Below, in pieces: positions 1 to 10,557 of a stretch of DNA of 64,000 nt. Each line of letters starts with the position of its first letter. Within the stretch, counting starts at the first letter, position 1. Where the stretch lies: positions 41,430 to 105,429 of the forward strand of contig CAVTGY010000005.1 of the NCBI GenBank assembly GCA_963734395.1. The letters are read 5' to 3'. This DNA is from Bog-756 sp963734395 (lineage in GTDB: Bacteria > Actinomycetota > Acidimicrobiia > Acidimicrobiales > RAAP-2). A model generated the notes under the pieces. That model was not told where the DNA came from, did no database searches, and saw nothing but the letters and a program-made list of their open reading frames with translations. The position numbers and the translations under genes are program-made.

Positions 1-1254
1 GACCGCCACGATCGCCACCCACTTCCATCGCACGGTGCGTTCCGCCATCCGTCCATCGACCCACACCACCACGCTGATAACGCAGGGAAGCAGGAGGATG
101 TAGTACATCTGCTCTTCGATGGTGCCGAACAGCGGTGGCATAGCCAAGGTAGGCGGCAGCCGACAGTGTCCACATCGCACCCATCACCGACGCCCGGCGC
201 TTGGGGTCCCCGACCAGACGCTTGGGATACCAGGGCTCCAGCCTCCACACCAGCCCCAGCGCGCAGAACGCCCCCGCGGCCAGAACCAGATAGGTCACCC
301 CGAACTCGGACATGTCGGCGACCATCCTCGACAGGATCGAGACGTGCGTCTGGGGCGAGTTGAATCCGGAGTTCTGCGAGGCGCCGACCAGGCGGAGGAT
401 CCCGATCACCTTGCCGTTCCACCAGACCTTGATCCCGAAGTGACTGGCGTCGGCGAAGATGGAAACGGCGTAGACGATCGAGGGCGATGAACGTCACCCT
501 CAGAATTTCCCGTCTGGTGACGACCCATCCGCCAATCAGAGTGAGGAACAGGGCGAACAGGACGACCAGGCCGAAGGTCTCCTTGGTGGAGATCGCCACC
601 CCGCCGGCCAGCCCGGCCAGGGCCACCAGGTTGCGGCGCTTGAACGAAGGGTGATCGACCGCGTCGGCCGCCACCATGCAGAAGAACATGGTGACCACCG
701 CCAACTGGGCCGGTGCTTCGAGCATGACCCGGCTGTCGAAGCTGATGGCCAGCGGGTCGATGGCGAGCAGTAGACCGGCCACGATGGCCGCCTGTCGACG
801 GGCCATGCGGTCGACCAGCAGGAAGGTGACCACACAGGTGGCCGCCCCGAGGACGACGTCGACCTGCCGGAGCGCCGAACAGGGTGGATTCGGTGCCGCC
901 GTGTAGTCCGAAGACCAGGATGATCAGGCCGTAGAGGTAGAAGGCGGTCGGGGGATGGAGGACGAAGGGCAGCCCGTAGAGGGTGACTCCGTGGCCGTGG
1001 GCCACGTTGAGCGCGATGTTGGTGTAGCTGGTCTCGTCGATGAAGATGTCGTACGCCGATCGCAGGGCGGTCAGACGGGTCGCCAGGGCCGCCGCGCCGA
1101 TGAGCACCACCCAGGTGGCGCGGTGGACGGCCACTCGCCCCAACCATGAGCGGAGCGATTCCAGGGACGAGACGGCCTGCTCCGCCACCACCGCGGGCGG
1201 TCGGGGAGGCCAATCGAGCTCGATGGTGGGCTTGTACTCGAGTGCTGAACTCAT
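1..1254 (-). CDS. GT39-type membrane glycosyltransferase (3' end off window, frameshifted)
   Basis: Probable polyprenyl-phosphate-sugar-dependent glycosyltransferase of the ArnT/PMT (GT39) type, acting at the membrane on surface glycans. It begins at ATG 1254 (MSSALEYK). An early hydrophobic segment (WVVLIGAAALATRL) precedes the typical first-loop acidic motif in YDIFIDETSYTNIA, and later membrane segments follow. Toward the window edge GTIEEQMYYILLL is readable. The frame breaks near 880 and 490 and again nearer the left edge, so the protein is read by joining frames, and its C-terminus lies beyond base 1. The start overlaps a TGA (TGATG), suggesting coupling to the glycosyltransferase gene upstream. 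The family call rests on topology and motifs; the substrate is unknown. Confidence 0.7.
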
Positions 1255-1504
1255 CACCCGGCCAGGGCGTCCCGCGTGCTGTTCATCAGTCTCGGTGGTC
1301 GCCGGCGCGGTGCCGATGGCCGGCGACACCAGATCGATCGGCCGGGCCACGGCGAACTGCACCCGCCCGTCATCGATCGCCGATGGCGAGAAACCGGCCC
1401 GACGCAGGGCCACCCGGGCCGTCTCCGTGTCGGTGTTCCGCAACAGGACCACCAGCTCGCCCGGGCTCAGCACCCGCTTGTCGGTGCCGCGGAAGCCGGG
1501 GACC

Positions 1505-2737
1505 TCACCGTTGGGGAGCAGGTCGACCGGCACCCGAACCACGGTGGCCAGATCGGTGATCGTCCGCCGGTTGTTCGGCGCATGAGTCAGGCGCCCCGCT
1601 TCGGCGCCGGAGCAAGGACAGCGTCTGATCGGCCATCTCGTCCCAGGTGAACTGCGAGGCCCACTGGCGGGTCCGCTTGGCCATGGCCACCGCCGCGGAC
1701 TCATCGCTCATCTGGTGCAGCGCCCGGCGATCTCCTTGCCCAGATCCTGGTCCTCCTCGATCAGCCAGCCGGTCTCGCCGTCTCGGATGGAATCCCTCAG
1801 GCCCGGGCGCCGATAGGCCAGGACCGGGACCCCGAGCAGAGTTCGCCTCGATGACCGAAAGGCCCCAGCCCTCGCCCTCTGAGGCATTCACCGACAGCCA
1901 CGCGGTCCGCATGAGCTGATCGCGCTCGGGAGTGCTGACGCGCGCCGTGGATCACCACATGCTCTTCGAGATCGAGGGTCGGCGACCAGAGTCTCCAGGA
2001 CCGCGCGCTCAGGGCCGTCCCCCACCACGTGGAGCTCCGAAGTCGGGGAACTCCGACAGCACCGACGGAATGGCATCGGACGATCGAGGCCACCGATTTG
2101 TGTGGGACCAGTCGAGCGACGCAGACGATGCGGGGAGTGGCCGACCGACCACGGATGCCCGGCAACGACGAGACTGCCGAATCCGACCCGGGGGGAATGA
2201 CCACGATGTCTCCCTTGAGACCCAAGCCGGCGTCGAATGCCCTTCCGGGTCGAGGGTGAGATGGCGATGATCGTCCGGTCGCGGTACACGAGGCTTGCTC
2301 CAAACCGTTCCAACCATTGGCCGATCTTGGAAACCAGCGGCGGAAAGTAGAGCGGGAACTGATCCTGATGGACGTGGTGCAGCAGCATCAACACCGGAGT
2401 CTTTCGCTTGACCACCAACGGGGTGAAGAACGGAATGCCGTTCTGGCTGTCGATCACCCCGCGGATGTACTTCCGGTACATCAGCATCCATGCCAGCACC
2501 CACGGGATAGACCGTGAACCGACCGCCCCTGCGGACGATCCAGTAGCCGTCGACCTGCTCCTTGCGACGCTCACCGGCTACCGCCGAGGTGAGGAGGACC
2601 ACGTCGTGGCCGCGCTCGACGAAGCCACGGGCCAGGCGCTCGCACACCAGTTCGGCACCACCGGCCTCGGGGTGTTTGCAGTCCCGCCAGTTGGTCATGA
2701 CCACCAACCGCCGTCGGTGCTGCTTGGAAGCCTTCAT
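1505..2737 (-). CDS. Glycosyltransferase family 4 (frameshifted)
   Basis: GT-B fold glycosyltransferase of family 4, expected to add sugars from nucleotide-sugar donors to a surface glycan in the cytoplasm. The N-terminus reads VVMTNWRDCKHPEAGGAELV, the usual acceptor-domain glycine-rich start. PRIVCVARLVPHKS and EGEGWGLSVIEANS are the two hallmark donor-domain motifs, the second carrying the E-x7-E-like acidic pair. At least three frameshifts (about 2480, 2240 and 1900) interrupt it. ATG 2737 overlaps the stop of the upstream GT2 gene (ATGA). An open stretch at 1254-1590 continues after the usual family end. It may be a C-terminal extension or a separate ~110-residue protein; I cannot decide because of the indels. 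Confidence 0.75.
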
Positions 2738-3455
2738 TTCCACCCGCCTGCATCACCCTCTGCGCCCAGCGATCGACGGGCTTCTCGCAACTCGCGGAAC
2801 GACCTCACCCCGTCGACGAGGGGCCGGAACGAGGACTCGGGGCTGTCGGTCCACTGGATGGGCAGCTCGATCATCCGGTGCTTGCGCAGGCGGGCCAGGG
2901 CCAGGACCTCGACGTCGAAGGCAAAGCCGGTCAGCGGTGCTCTCGGCGAAGAGCGATTTGGCCACATCCGAGTGGAACAGCTTGAACCCGCACTGGGTGT
3001 CGGTGATCGGCCCGCTCAGATTGGAGGCCATGGTGCGGAAGGCGAAGCTCCCCAACCGGCGCATCCTGCCCTGGGGAACCTCGTAGCCAGCACCGGTGCA
3101 CCGCCGCGATCCGATGACCACCTCCCATCCGGAGCGGAGAAGGTCGATCCCCATTCGGAGCGCTGAGGGAGGGGTGGACAGATCGGCGTCGCAGTAGCCG
3201 ACGAACGGAGCCGACGACCGCTGGATGCCCGTCCTGACCGCGGCGCCCTTTCCCCGGGTCCGACAGCTGATGATCTCGACCGGTACGTGGGCGTGTCGCG
3301 CTGCGGTTGACCACCTCGGCGGTGGCATCGACGCACCCGTTGTCCACCACCAACAGGTTGAGGGAGAGGTCGCGATCGGCCGCCTCGTCGCTGATGGCAG
3401 CCAACGTGGCACCGATCCTCCTCTCCTCGTTGAAGGCAGGGATCACCAGGTCCAA
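2734..3455 (-). CDS. Glycosyltransferase family 2, dolichyl-phosphate-glucose/mannose synthase-like (frameshifted)
   Basis: GT-A glycosyltransferase of family 2. The start MDLVIPAFNEERRI is the classic nucleotide-sugar binding motif. VGYCDADLSTPP holds the metal-binding DxD (DAD), and ITDTQCGFKLF matches the conserved D-T-Q-x-G-x-K motif of polyprenyl-phosphate glycosyltransferases. The ~240 residues fit the soluble form, with no membrane segments visible. It may make the lipid-linked sugar used by the GT39 protein two genes downstream. Frame breaks lie near 3310 and 2940. The start codon appears to be TTG 3455. The stop overlaps the GT4 start by four bases, so the two are probably translated together. 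Confidence 0.8.
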
Positions 3456-3604
3456 CTCGGCACCCTGTCCTCTCCGTTGCCTCCCGCCGGCGAGGTTGGG
3501 CTACCTCGTTGACCGTTCGCTCGCTCCTGTTCGCTCTTTAACCGCTCGTTCTCTCATCGCTGGCTCTCCCATCGCCCGGTTACCTCCTCCTCGACTGATC
3601 GCGA

Positions 3605-4436
3605 TCACACTCCACTCGAGGCGCCGCCCGCGACAGCGACACCCATCTGCTCGCTCAACATGGTCGGGTCACCGACTGCATCGACCAGTCGATCCACCAG
3701 ATAGCGACGGGTGTGGGCCGGGATCGATCCCGCATAGCGCTCGAAGTACTTCGACGCGTGCAGCGTGCTCTCGACCAGAAACGGGAGGTCCGAGGGAACC
3801 ATCTCCCGGATGGCCAGAAGCGGGATCGGCGACTGAAGGGGGCGGAACTCGCCACTCCAAAGTCCGCGCGCTTCGCACCTTGGGATGGAACTGCCCGATC
3901 ATCAGACCGTTGCTGACGAACTCGTCCTTCAGTTCTCGCTGCAGGGCGTTGAGATCGTCCGATGAGGCACGGTCGATGTGGGGCAGGACGATCAGGATGC
4001 TGACCAGGTGCCTCTTCGAGGTCGGGGCCATCTGCTGCAGTTCGGTGAACTGCTGCATCGAGGTGCGCACGGCGGCGATCAGATCGTCGCTGGCGCACTC
4101 CGCCTCAGGCCGGCACGAGACATAGAGCAGCCGCTCGTCGAACGAATGCTGGATGTAGGGACAGACCGGCCCTCTTCGGCCCAGATCGGCGTGGGGAGTT
4201 CCGAGGAAGGTGCGGGCCCATTCGAGGGTGCGTGATACCGCCTCCAGGTCATCGGCCCCACAGCCCAGGCGATCGAGCGATCCGGCGTCGACCGGTCGGC
4301 TCGGAGTGGCGAGCGCCAGTCGGGTCACCGCAAGCCGCTCTCGTCGGCCGAGCCGGAAAAGGGTCGACGGTGGTCTGAGAGCAGGGCCGTCCGCCGGGAC
4401 GCAGACCGCATAGGGGTACCGCCGCAATTTCAGCAT
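3605..4436 (-). CDS. DUF6875-like protein (one frameshift)
   Basis: About 277 residues once the frames are joined near 3850. The central motif (HADLGRRGPVCPY) and the following helical region resemble the family I know as DUF6875, whose function is undescribed. The single cysteine in GPVCPY is the most striking conserved position. No signal peptide or membrane segment is visible. It lies in the glycan block on the same strand, 150 bases upstream of the GT2 gene, but its role there is unknown. A 36-bp dyad stands just upstream of its start (separate entry). The family assignment is from memory of the motif and should be treated as probable. Confidence 0.6.
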
Positions 4437-4479
4437 GTGTGCTCTAGGCCGTCACTCTCTGATTGCCCCACCGGTGATA

Positions 4480-4515
4480 ACCACTCTTAGTAGTGTCCTA
4501 ACTACTTTTAGTGGT
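4480..4515. promoter_or_regulatory. 36-bp imperfect dyad upstream of the DUF6875 gene
   Basis: Two 15-base arms, ACCACTCTTAGTAGT and ACTACTTTTAGTGGT, are complementary at 13 of 15 positions around a six-base GTCCTA loop. The dyad is 44 bases upstream of the leftward start at 4436 and about 220 bases beyond the stop of the pyruvyl transferase. It lacks a GC-rich stem and T-tract, so a protein-binding operator seems likelier than a terminator. The surrounding gap (4437-4735) is clearly more AT-rich than the genes and holds nothing else I can name. Confidence 0.45.
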
Positions 4516-4735
4516 CGACTATCGAACATTATGAGCGAGCGAGCGATAACTGCAAGGGCTTCGGGCACTTAATTCGGTAAATCACCGATAAACCCCGAGT
4601 GCCACTTCACGCAATCTGGTGCCGACTCAATGTCGGTCGATGTTCCCGAGCGTCACACTCCGACGACCTCATCGCCGGAAGCTCGGACCGCCGGACCGAT
4701 GGCCCTGCGTCGGTCGTCAGATGCCGGTCACTGGC

Positions 4736-5751
4736 TCAGTGGCTCAGCTGGTGTGGCGCGACGTCCTCCAGCCAACGACCCAGATCATCCCCCGAAACCG
4801 CGTCGGGCCTGACCGGGAGAACTCCCATGCTGTCGAGGAATTGATCGCACTTGGCTTCGAACGACAGGCCGTAGACCGGTCGCTCGACCGCCATGGCGAA
4901 GATCTGGGCGTGGAGGCGCATCGCCACCACCCCCCGGCAGCATTGGACGATTCCCAACATGACTGCCGGATGGAGGTCTGGACCGATGAACCGCATGCAA
5001 TGGCCGTTTTGCCATCTTCTGCTGCAACGAGCGGCCCAGGTCCAAGTCGGTGAGTGCCGCCCCCAGGTGGTAATCACCCTTGTCCGAGAAGGACAGGTAG
5101 AGAATCTCGCAGTCCTTCCCCTCCGCCCACCGGTCGAGTCCTTCGGCCATTCCGGACAAGCAGCGGTGATCGGAGGTAGCTCCGGCGCCAGGCTTGAGGG
5201 AGACCGCGACCATCGGACGGTCGGCTCGAACCCCGGCGGCCGCGAGCGCGGCCCTTACCGCGTCGGCCGGCGCCGGTTGGAGTTCCCATGCCGGGTCCCG
5301 CACCAGCGTCGCGTATTCGGGCCCACCGAGTGCCGTCACCGATGCGGTGTCCCGGGCGGACACCTGGCGCGCCTTTCGAGCCACCCGGCGCAGTGCCCAG
5401 CCCACCGCGGCCGGCATGTCCGGATAGGCACCAACCGAGCAGAGCTCGACGTCCTTCCCCATGAACTCGGCCACCAGCAGCACGAACGGGAGACAAGCGA
5501 CCAGAGGGGGGATCCCCCGACCGAACATGCCTCCGCCGCCGATGACCACAGTGTCGGCCCGGAGAAACTCGCCAAATGCCCTGGCCGACACCATCGGCAC
5601 CGAATGGATCTCCGGTACCAGCCTGGCGATGCGCTCGGGATTCCGGCTGAGCACGGTCACCCTCCCCCGTTCGAGAGCTGGAGGGTGCGACCTGGATGAG
5701 GATGGCATCATCCCCGGTGTTGCCGTTGCCGTAGTTGCCGATCATGAGCAC
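4736..5751 (-). CDS. Polysaccharide pyruvyl transferase, CsaB-like (frameshifted)
   Basis: Transfers pyruvate from phosphoenolpyruvate to a sugar of a cell-wall or exported polysaccharide, forming a pyruvyl ketal. The start reads MLMIGNYGNGNTGDDAIL, the family's first motif. VVIGGGGMFGRG follows near residue 80, and the C-terminal RLHAQIFAMAVERPVYGLSF is typical of CsaB. Joined length is ~338 residues, normal for the family. Frame breaks occur near 5690 and 5010. No signal peptide is present, as expected for a cytoplasmic enzyme. In Gram-positives such ketals can anchor S-layer proteins, but no SLH-domain protein is present in this window. Confidence 0.8.
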
Positions 5752-5870
5752 GCGCTCCGATCGACCGCTGCGCCCGGCGGACGCTCCGATCAGCGCTCAT
5801 CGAAACTCTCTCTGGCCGGACGTGGTCGGCTTCGACGATCGTCGAGCCGGATGGCCTGTCGGGGCTACCA

Positions 5871-8206
5871 CTACGCGGCCCCGTAGAAGGGAGCGCCTCC
5901 GCTGAACACGCCCCCGTCGGAAGAGACCAGCCAGTAGCCTCCGGTGACGCTGTCGGCCGCCATTCCCACCACCGGTGCGTTGAGGGTCAGCCCTCCGACC
6001 GAACCGTGGAAGATGGCATCCCCGAACGAGAAGATTCCTCCGTCGGAGGCGACGAACCAGTACCCGTCGCCGTCGGGGGAGGCGGCCATCCCGTTGACCG
6101 GCTTGTTGAGGACCATGCCTCCGGTCGAACCGTAGAACGGCGATGCGAAGGCGAAGATCCCGCCGTCGGTCGCCACCTCCCAATACCCCCCGGTCCAAGG
6201 GTCGGCAGCGATGCCCACCACCGGCTGATTGAGGTGCACTCCACCCATCGAACCGTGAAAGGCCGCATCCCCGAACGAGAAGATGCCTCCGTCGGAAGCG
6301 ACCAGCCAGTAGCCCCTCCCGTCGCTGGTCGGGGCGATGTCGACCACCGGGGCGTTGAGGTGCGCTCCACCCATCGAGCCGTAGAAATGGGCGTCGCCGA
6401 ATGCGAAGGTCCCACCGTCCGCCGCCACCAGCCAGTAGCCCCCACCGTCGGGCGTGGCCACGATGTGATTGACCGGCTGATTGAGCGCCTGGCCGGCCAT
6501 CGAGCCGAAGTACATCGGCGTCGCCGAAGGGCTCCACGCCTCCGTGCGAGTCGGCGACCCAGTAGCCCCCACCGTCGGGAGTGGCGGCGATGCCCACGAT
6601 CGGCCGGCTCAGTGAGGACGGGCTGTCGCCGGCGGAGACAGTGATGCTCAGATCGGCCGATGCCGAAGCGCCGACTGCATCGTGGACGGTGACGGTGAAC
6701 GCAAAGCGACCGGACGCGGTGGGGATGCCACCGATGACTCCCGACGCCGCGCTCAGGCCAAGACCGGGCGGGAGTGCGCCCGAGCTGACCGACCAGGTGT
6801 AGAGGGGATCCCCCGCCGTGGCGGTGAGCGCTGCCGAGTAGGTCCGGCCCTGGATGGCCGACGCCAGGGACGCGGTGGTGACCGAGAGGGGTGGGACTGA
6901 CCGGCTGGGGCGTGCTCAACGTGGCGCCGAGCTCGGCCAAGGTCGGGCCCCCGGGATCCTGGCCGGAATCGCTGGCGATGAGTTGGGCTTCGTCGTTCCA
7001 GTCCACGATGAAGTAGTCAAGCGCCACCGCCCGGTCGATACAGAGGTGCATCGCCGCCACGGTGCCGTTGCCGGTGTTCTCCCCTCCCAGACGGATGCTG
7101 GTGCCCGCCACCAGGGAGGCGATGTAGTCGGCGGGATCTTCGAGTTGCGGCGTGGGCAGCACGGTGGCCGCGTCGAGATAGGTGGTGTAGGCCACCGAAT
7201 TCGAGGGGTCGGGCAGCGAGTCCAACAGGTCGGTCCAGTCGAGGCCTTCGTTGAACTCGTCCATCGATTCCGCCGGTTGGAGCAGGGCGTCGACCACGGT
7301 CGTCGCACCCCCGGGACGTTCTCCCCAACCGGGGAGGAGCACCAGCTCCTTGGTGTGGAAGTCGTTGTGGAGCTGGCCGTTCAGCCAGATCCCGTAGTCG
7401 ACGATGTTCTGGTTGTAGGCGGTCGAGAAAGACCTGCGCCTGGGCCGTTGTACCGGTACCCGGGGTCCACCCCTGGACGGAAGGCCGGCAAGGCCGCCTG
7501 GGTGCTGGCGTCGTACGCCCAGTAGCTGTTGGTGTGGCCGTTGTCGTCGGGGAGCGGGTAGCGCAACTCGCCGAGCGGTCCGCCTCCCTGGCGGATGGCG
7601 ATGATCTCACCGGGTTGGATCTGGGATCCCAACCAGGCCAGGTAGGTCCCTTCCGCGGCCCGGACCGCGAGGTCGGTGAACGCGTTGGCCACGTTGTTGC
7701 CCGATGGCCGCACTACCGCTGAACACGTCGCCGTACTGATTGACGAACCGGGTCCCTCCCGGAAGCGAGGAACACCCAGTCCGGCGGGTACTGCAGGCCC
7801 GGATCGAGCACGACGCTCATACCGGCCGACCGGACGGCGGCGATCTTCGCTTGGATCTGACTCATGTAGGCGGAAGAGAAGGTCCCCTGGGTGGGCTCGA
7901 TGTCGTTCCAACCCACCTGGACGGTGATGGCGGCGATGCCCGCCGCCTTCTCCTGGCTCAGGTAGTTGCCGCTGGCCCCGAGGATCCCGAGGATGGGTTT
8001 GCCGCCGGCGTGGCTCGACACCACCGACGACGCCGTCCGTCCGGTGGACGGCATGGCCGGCCGCTGTGACCGTCCGCTGCGCGCGAGCCCCGAAGGCCCC
8101 GAGGACGAACGGGACCACCGCGGTGACGCCGGCGAGGAGGACGGCCGACGGCGGCGATGAGGACACGGGTCGCCGCGTTCGGGGCGCGTGTCGCCTTCGA
8201 GCTCAC
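5871..8206 (-). CDS. Secreted glycoside-hydrolase-like protein with Ig-like domain and six ~42-residue propeller repeats (frameshifted)
   Basis: Starts at GTG 8206 with a basic N-terminus and a hydrophobic signal segment (AVLLAGVTAVVPFVLGAFGARA), so it is exported. Next comes a TIM-barrel-like region (GWNDIEPTQGTFSSAYMSQI, then DPGLQYPPDWVFL) resembling GH42/GH5-type glycosidases. A putative Ig (He_PIG-type, ALPPGLGLSAASGVIGGIP) follows. Then there are six repeats on the theme LN-PVVG-A-DG-GYWLVASDGGIFSFGDA-F-GS, ending at 5871. Such repeats probably form a beta-propeller. Frame breaks lie near 8150, 7730, 7430, 6900 and 6530. Its neighbours suggest a role on surface polysaccharide; catalytic residues cannot be assigned safely. 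Confidence 0.65.
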
Positions 8207-8568
8207 AGTCCAGCGTTCCGGTTCACTGCCCAACTTTCCGGTTCGGAGACCACAGCCGTTCGATGCCGAACGAAGCGGTCCTTGCATCCCTATCGGTAGC
8301 CACCCACCGGACAATTGAGGAAATTCAGGGAGAGATTGACGAATCTTAACCGATCACCCGACCTCCGGTTCGTCGGTGGGCGTTGCCGTCGATCCGCTCC
8401 AGGCGGTGTTCTGACAGGATCCGTCAGGGGCCGCTGGGGTCGACGCCGGGTCTCTTGCCTTTTAGTTTCGCGAATATCGGCCGTAGATTATCACTTACGG
8501 ACGATGTTTCGACGGAAATACGTATCGTCTCAAAGGCGATAGATAAAGGCGCGATCGGCGGGCCGAGC
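8207..8568. other. Intergenic gap with an AT-rich core
   Basis: This separates the leftward glycosidase gene (start 8206) from the end of the operon that stops at 8569. Bases 8460-8560 are AT-rich, unlike the flanks, and could hold the promoter of the glycosidase gene. I see no clear -35/-10 pair, no stable hairpin and no open frame with a recognisable protein. Confidence 0.5.
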
Positions 8569-9697
8569 TCAACAATCCGACCCCGACGCCAGGGTGTCTT
8601 CGACCTCCACCCAGGCCCGCTCCGCCGCCGACCGGCGGATGGCGTCAAGCACCAGCATGTCCTTCACCCCGTCGACGAAGGTGGCCGGACGGGGACCCGG
8701 GGGCGGGGTCCGACCCTCCATCCGGCAGCGGAGCACCTGGGCGAGCCGGGTGTAGGGCCCCAAGTCCATGCCGTGGGAGATCATCCGCTCATAGGTGGTC
8801 CGCACCAGACCGTCCGGAAGCGGCGGGGCTTTCTCGGTGGGGAGGTCCTCGGGAACCGGCATCGTGCGCGTCCCGTTGACGGTCGGCCACCTTGACCGTG
8901 GCGCCCACGCCCTCGATCCAGGCGGTGGCCTTCGACCCGATGACCCTGGTGATCACGATGGGCGGACCCCAGTCTCCCGAGGTGCTCTGCATGGTGCCCA
9001 CCGCACCCGACCGCATCCGGAAGTGCACCACGAAGGAATCCTCGGCCGACATCGCGGTGTCCGCCGCATGGGGTAGGGAGGCGCTGACCGACTCGAATTC
9101 GCCGAGGGTCACACGGATCTGGTCGATCACCTGAGAGCCGTGCGCACCCAGCCACCCACCGCCCTGCTCGACATCGGCCCACCACTCGGGCACCTCGGCC
9201 GAACGGTCGGCCAGCAAGGGGAACGTGGAGGAGCGACGGTTGCGATCCGCGGTTCACCGATCTCGCCGGCATCAACGGCGCGGGCCAGGATCGCCTGGCC
9301 CGGGTCCCAGCGGAACTCGCAGCCGAGCAGGTGGACGATGTCCGCCTCGACCGCGGCGGCCAGCACGGCTCGCGGGCCTCGTTCGGCGTCCCGGGCGAAC
9401 GGCTTCTCGCAGATGATGCTCTTGCCGGCGGCGATGGCGGCCAGGGCGATCGCCGCGTGGGTGTGGGGTGGGGTGGCGATGGTCACCGCGCCCACACCGT
9501 CGAGCAACAACGCTTCGTCGACCGAGGTGAGGCTCACCGGGATGTCGAACAGGCGGGCTCGCTCGGCGGTCTTGTCCGGATCCCGCCCGACCAGCGCCAC
9601 CACCTCGAAACCCGCCGCCCGAAGGGCCCGGACATGGGTGATGCAGCCGAACCCGGTTCCCACCACCACCGCGCCGTTCGACGGGCTTCCGTCTCAT
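8569..9697 (-). CDS. Gfo/Idh/MocA-family oxidoreductase (frameshifted)
   Basis: NAD(P)-dependent oxidoreductase with an N-terminal Rossmann domain (VVVGTGFGCITHVRALRAAG). CEKPFA near residue 95 is the family's catalytic-lysine motif (E-K-P). GGGWLGAHGSQVIDQIR matches the usual C-terminal substrate-domain helix with its histidine. Joined length is ~375 residues, normal for the family. Frame breaks lie near 9660, 9230 and 8880. The ATG at 9697 overlaps the stop of the upstream TIM-barrel gene, making this the last gene of the seven-gene operon. The substrate is probably a polyol, sugar acid or similar hydroxy compound (inference). Confidence 0.8.
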
Positions 9698-10547
9698 CGG
9701 GCCTCCTCGATCAAGGACCTGGTGGCATCGGCCGCCGCCCGGGCGGCGTCGCCGGACGACCGTCGGTGCAGTGGATCGGAGAACACTTCGACGCCGATGG
9801 GGGCGGTGGTGCCGGTGTCGAACAGCGCGGCGAGGATGCCCCGGAGGTCGAATTCACCCTCGCCGGGGAGGTCCCGATGATGCAGTGTGGCTTCGACCAG
9901 ATTGGACTCGGCCTCGAGGGGCCCGTCGTCGAGCTGAATCCCCATGATCAGCGGTCCGGGGACCTGGCGCAGTTGGTCGACGCTGTTCCCGGCGCGGACC
10001 AGGTGCCAGGCGTCGATGTTCAGGCCGCCGTTGGGCTGATCGGCCCGCTGCACGATGTCGAGGGCGCGGGTCAGATCGGGGATCTTCGACCAGGGAAGCC
10101 ACTCGATGTGTACCAGCAGGTCGTGCTCGGCTGCCCGGGCGCACAGGCCGGCAAACGCCTCGGCGGCCCCGTCGACATCCCAGGAGCCACCGAAGACATC
10201 GACGGCGTTGACCGAGCGGGCACCGAGTGCATCGGCGATGGCGAACAGTTCCCGCTCCCCGAAACCGAAGACGTCCTCGCTGTCCAGTTCCGGTGTGATG
10301 TGCACCTCCGATGCGCCGGGGAGCCACCACCAGGCCGGATCCAGCTCGGCCACCACCAGGTCGTGATCGGCCAGCATCGAGCGCATGTCGGCGTCGCTCA
10401 GGCCCTCGGCCCGTGCGGCGGCGTAGTCGCGTCCCCACATCGACACGCGCGGCGAAGCCGGCGGACTGCGCTGCCGACAGGCGATCTCGCGAACGGCGTA
10501 CCCCGCCTCAGGGTGCCCGAGCACAGGATCAGGTCATCGGGTCCCAT
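9694..10547 (-). CDS. Sugar phosphate isomerase/epimerase, AP endonuclease-2 TIM barrel (frameshifted near start)
   Basis: Xylose-isomerase-like TIM barrel of the IolE/Hyi/epimerase superfamily. VSMWGRDYAAARAEG, the metal-binding region around HIEWLPWSKIPD and LNIDAWHLVRAGNS, and the late EVFSD motif (metal-ligand glutamate) are visible. ATG 10547 gives MGPDDLILCSGTL. The frame then slips near 10500 and 10450, so the first ~35 residues are read across frames. Length (~284) is normal. It sits between the hydroxyacid dehydrogenase and the Gfo/Idh gene with overlapping or adjacent codons, a common partnership in polyol and sugar-acid catabolism. The precise substrate is unknown. Confidence 0.78.
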
Positions 10548-10557
10548 CAGTGGTCCA

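Noticed and set aside
4480..4515. Rho-independent terminator
   Set aside because: The stem is AT-rich and not followed by a T-tract on either strand; an operator fits better.
5871..6600. CRISPR-like periodic repeats
   Set aside because: The ~125-base periodicity comes from the coding repeats of the propeller protein; no short identical direct repeats with unique spacers occur.
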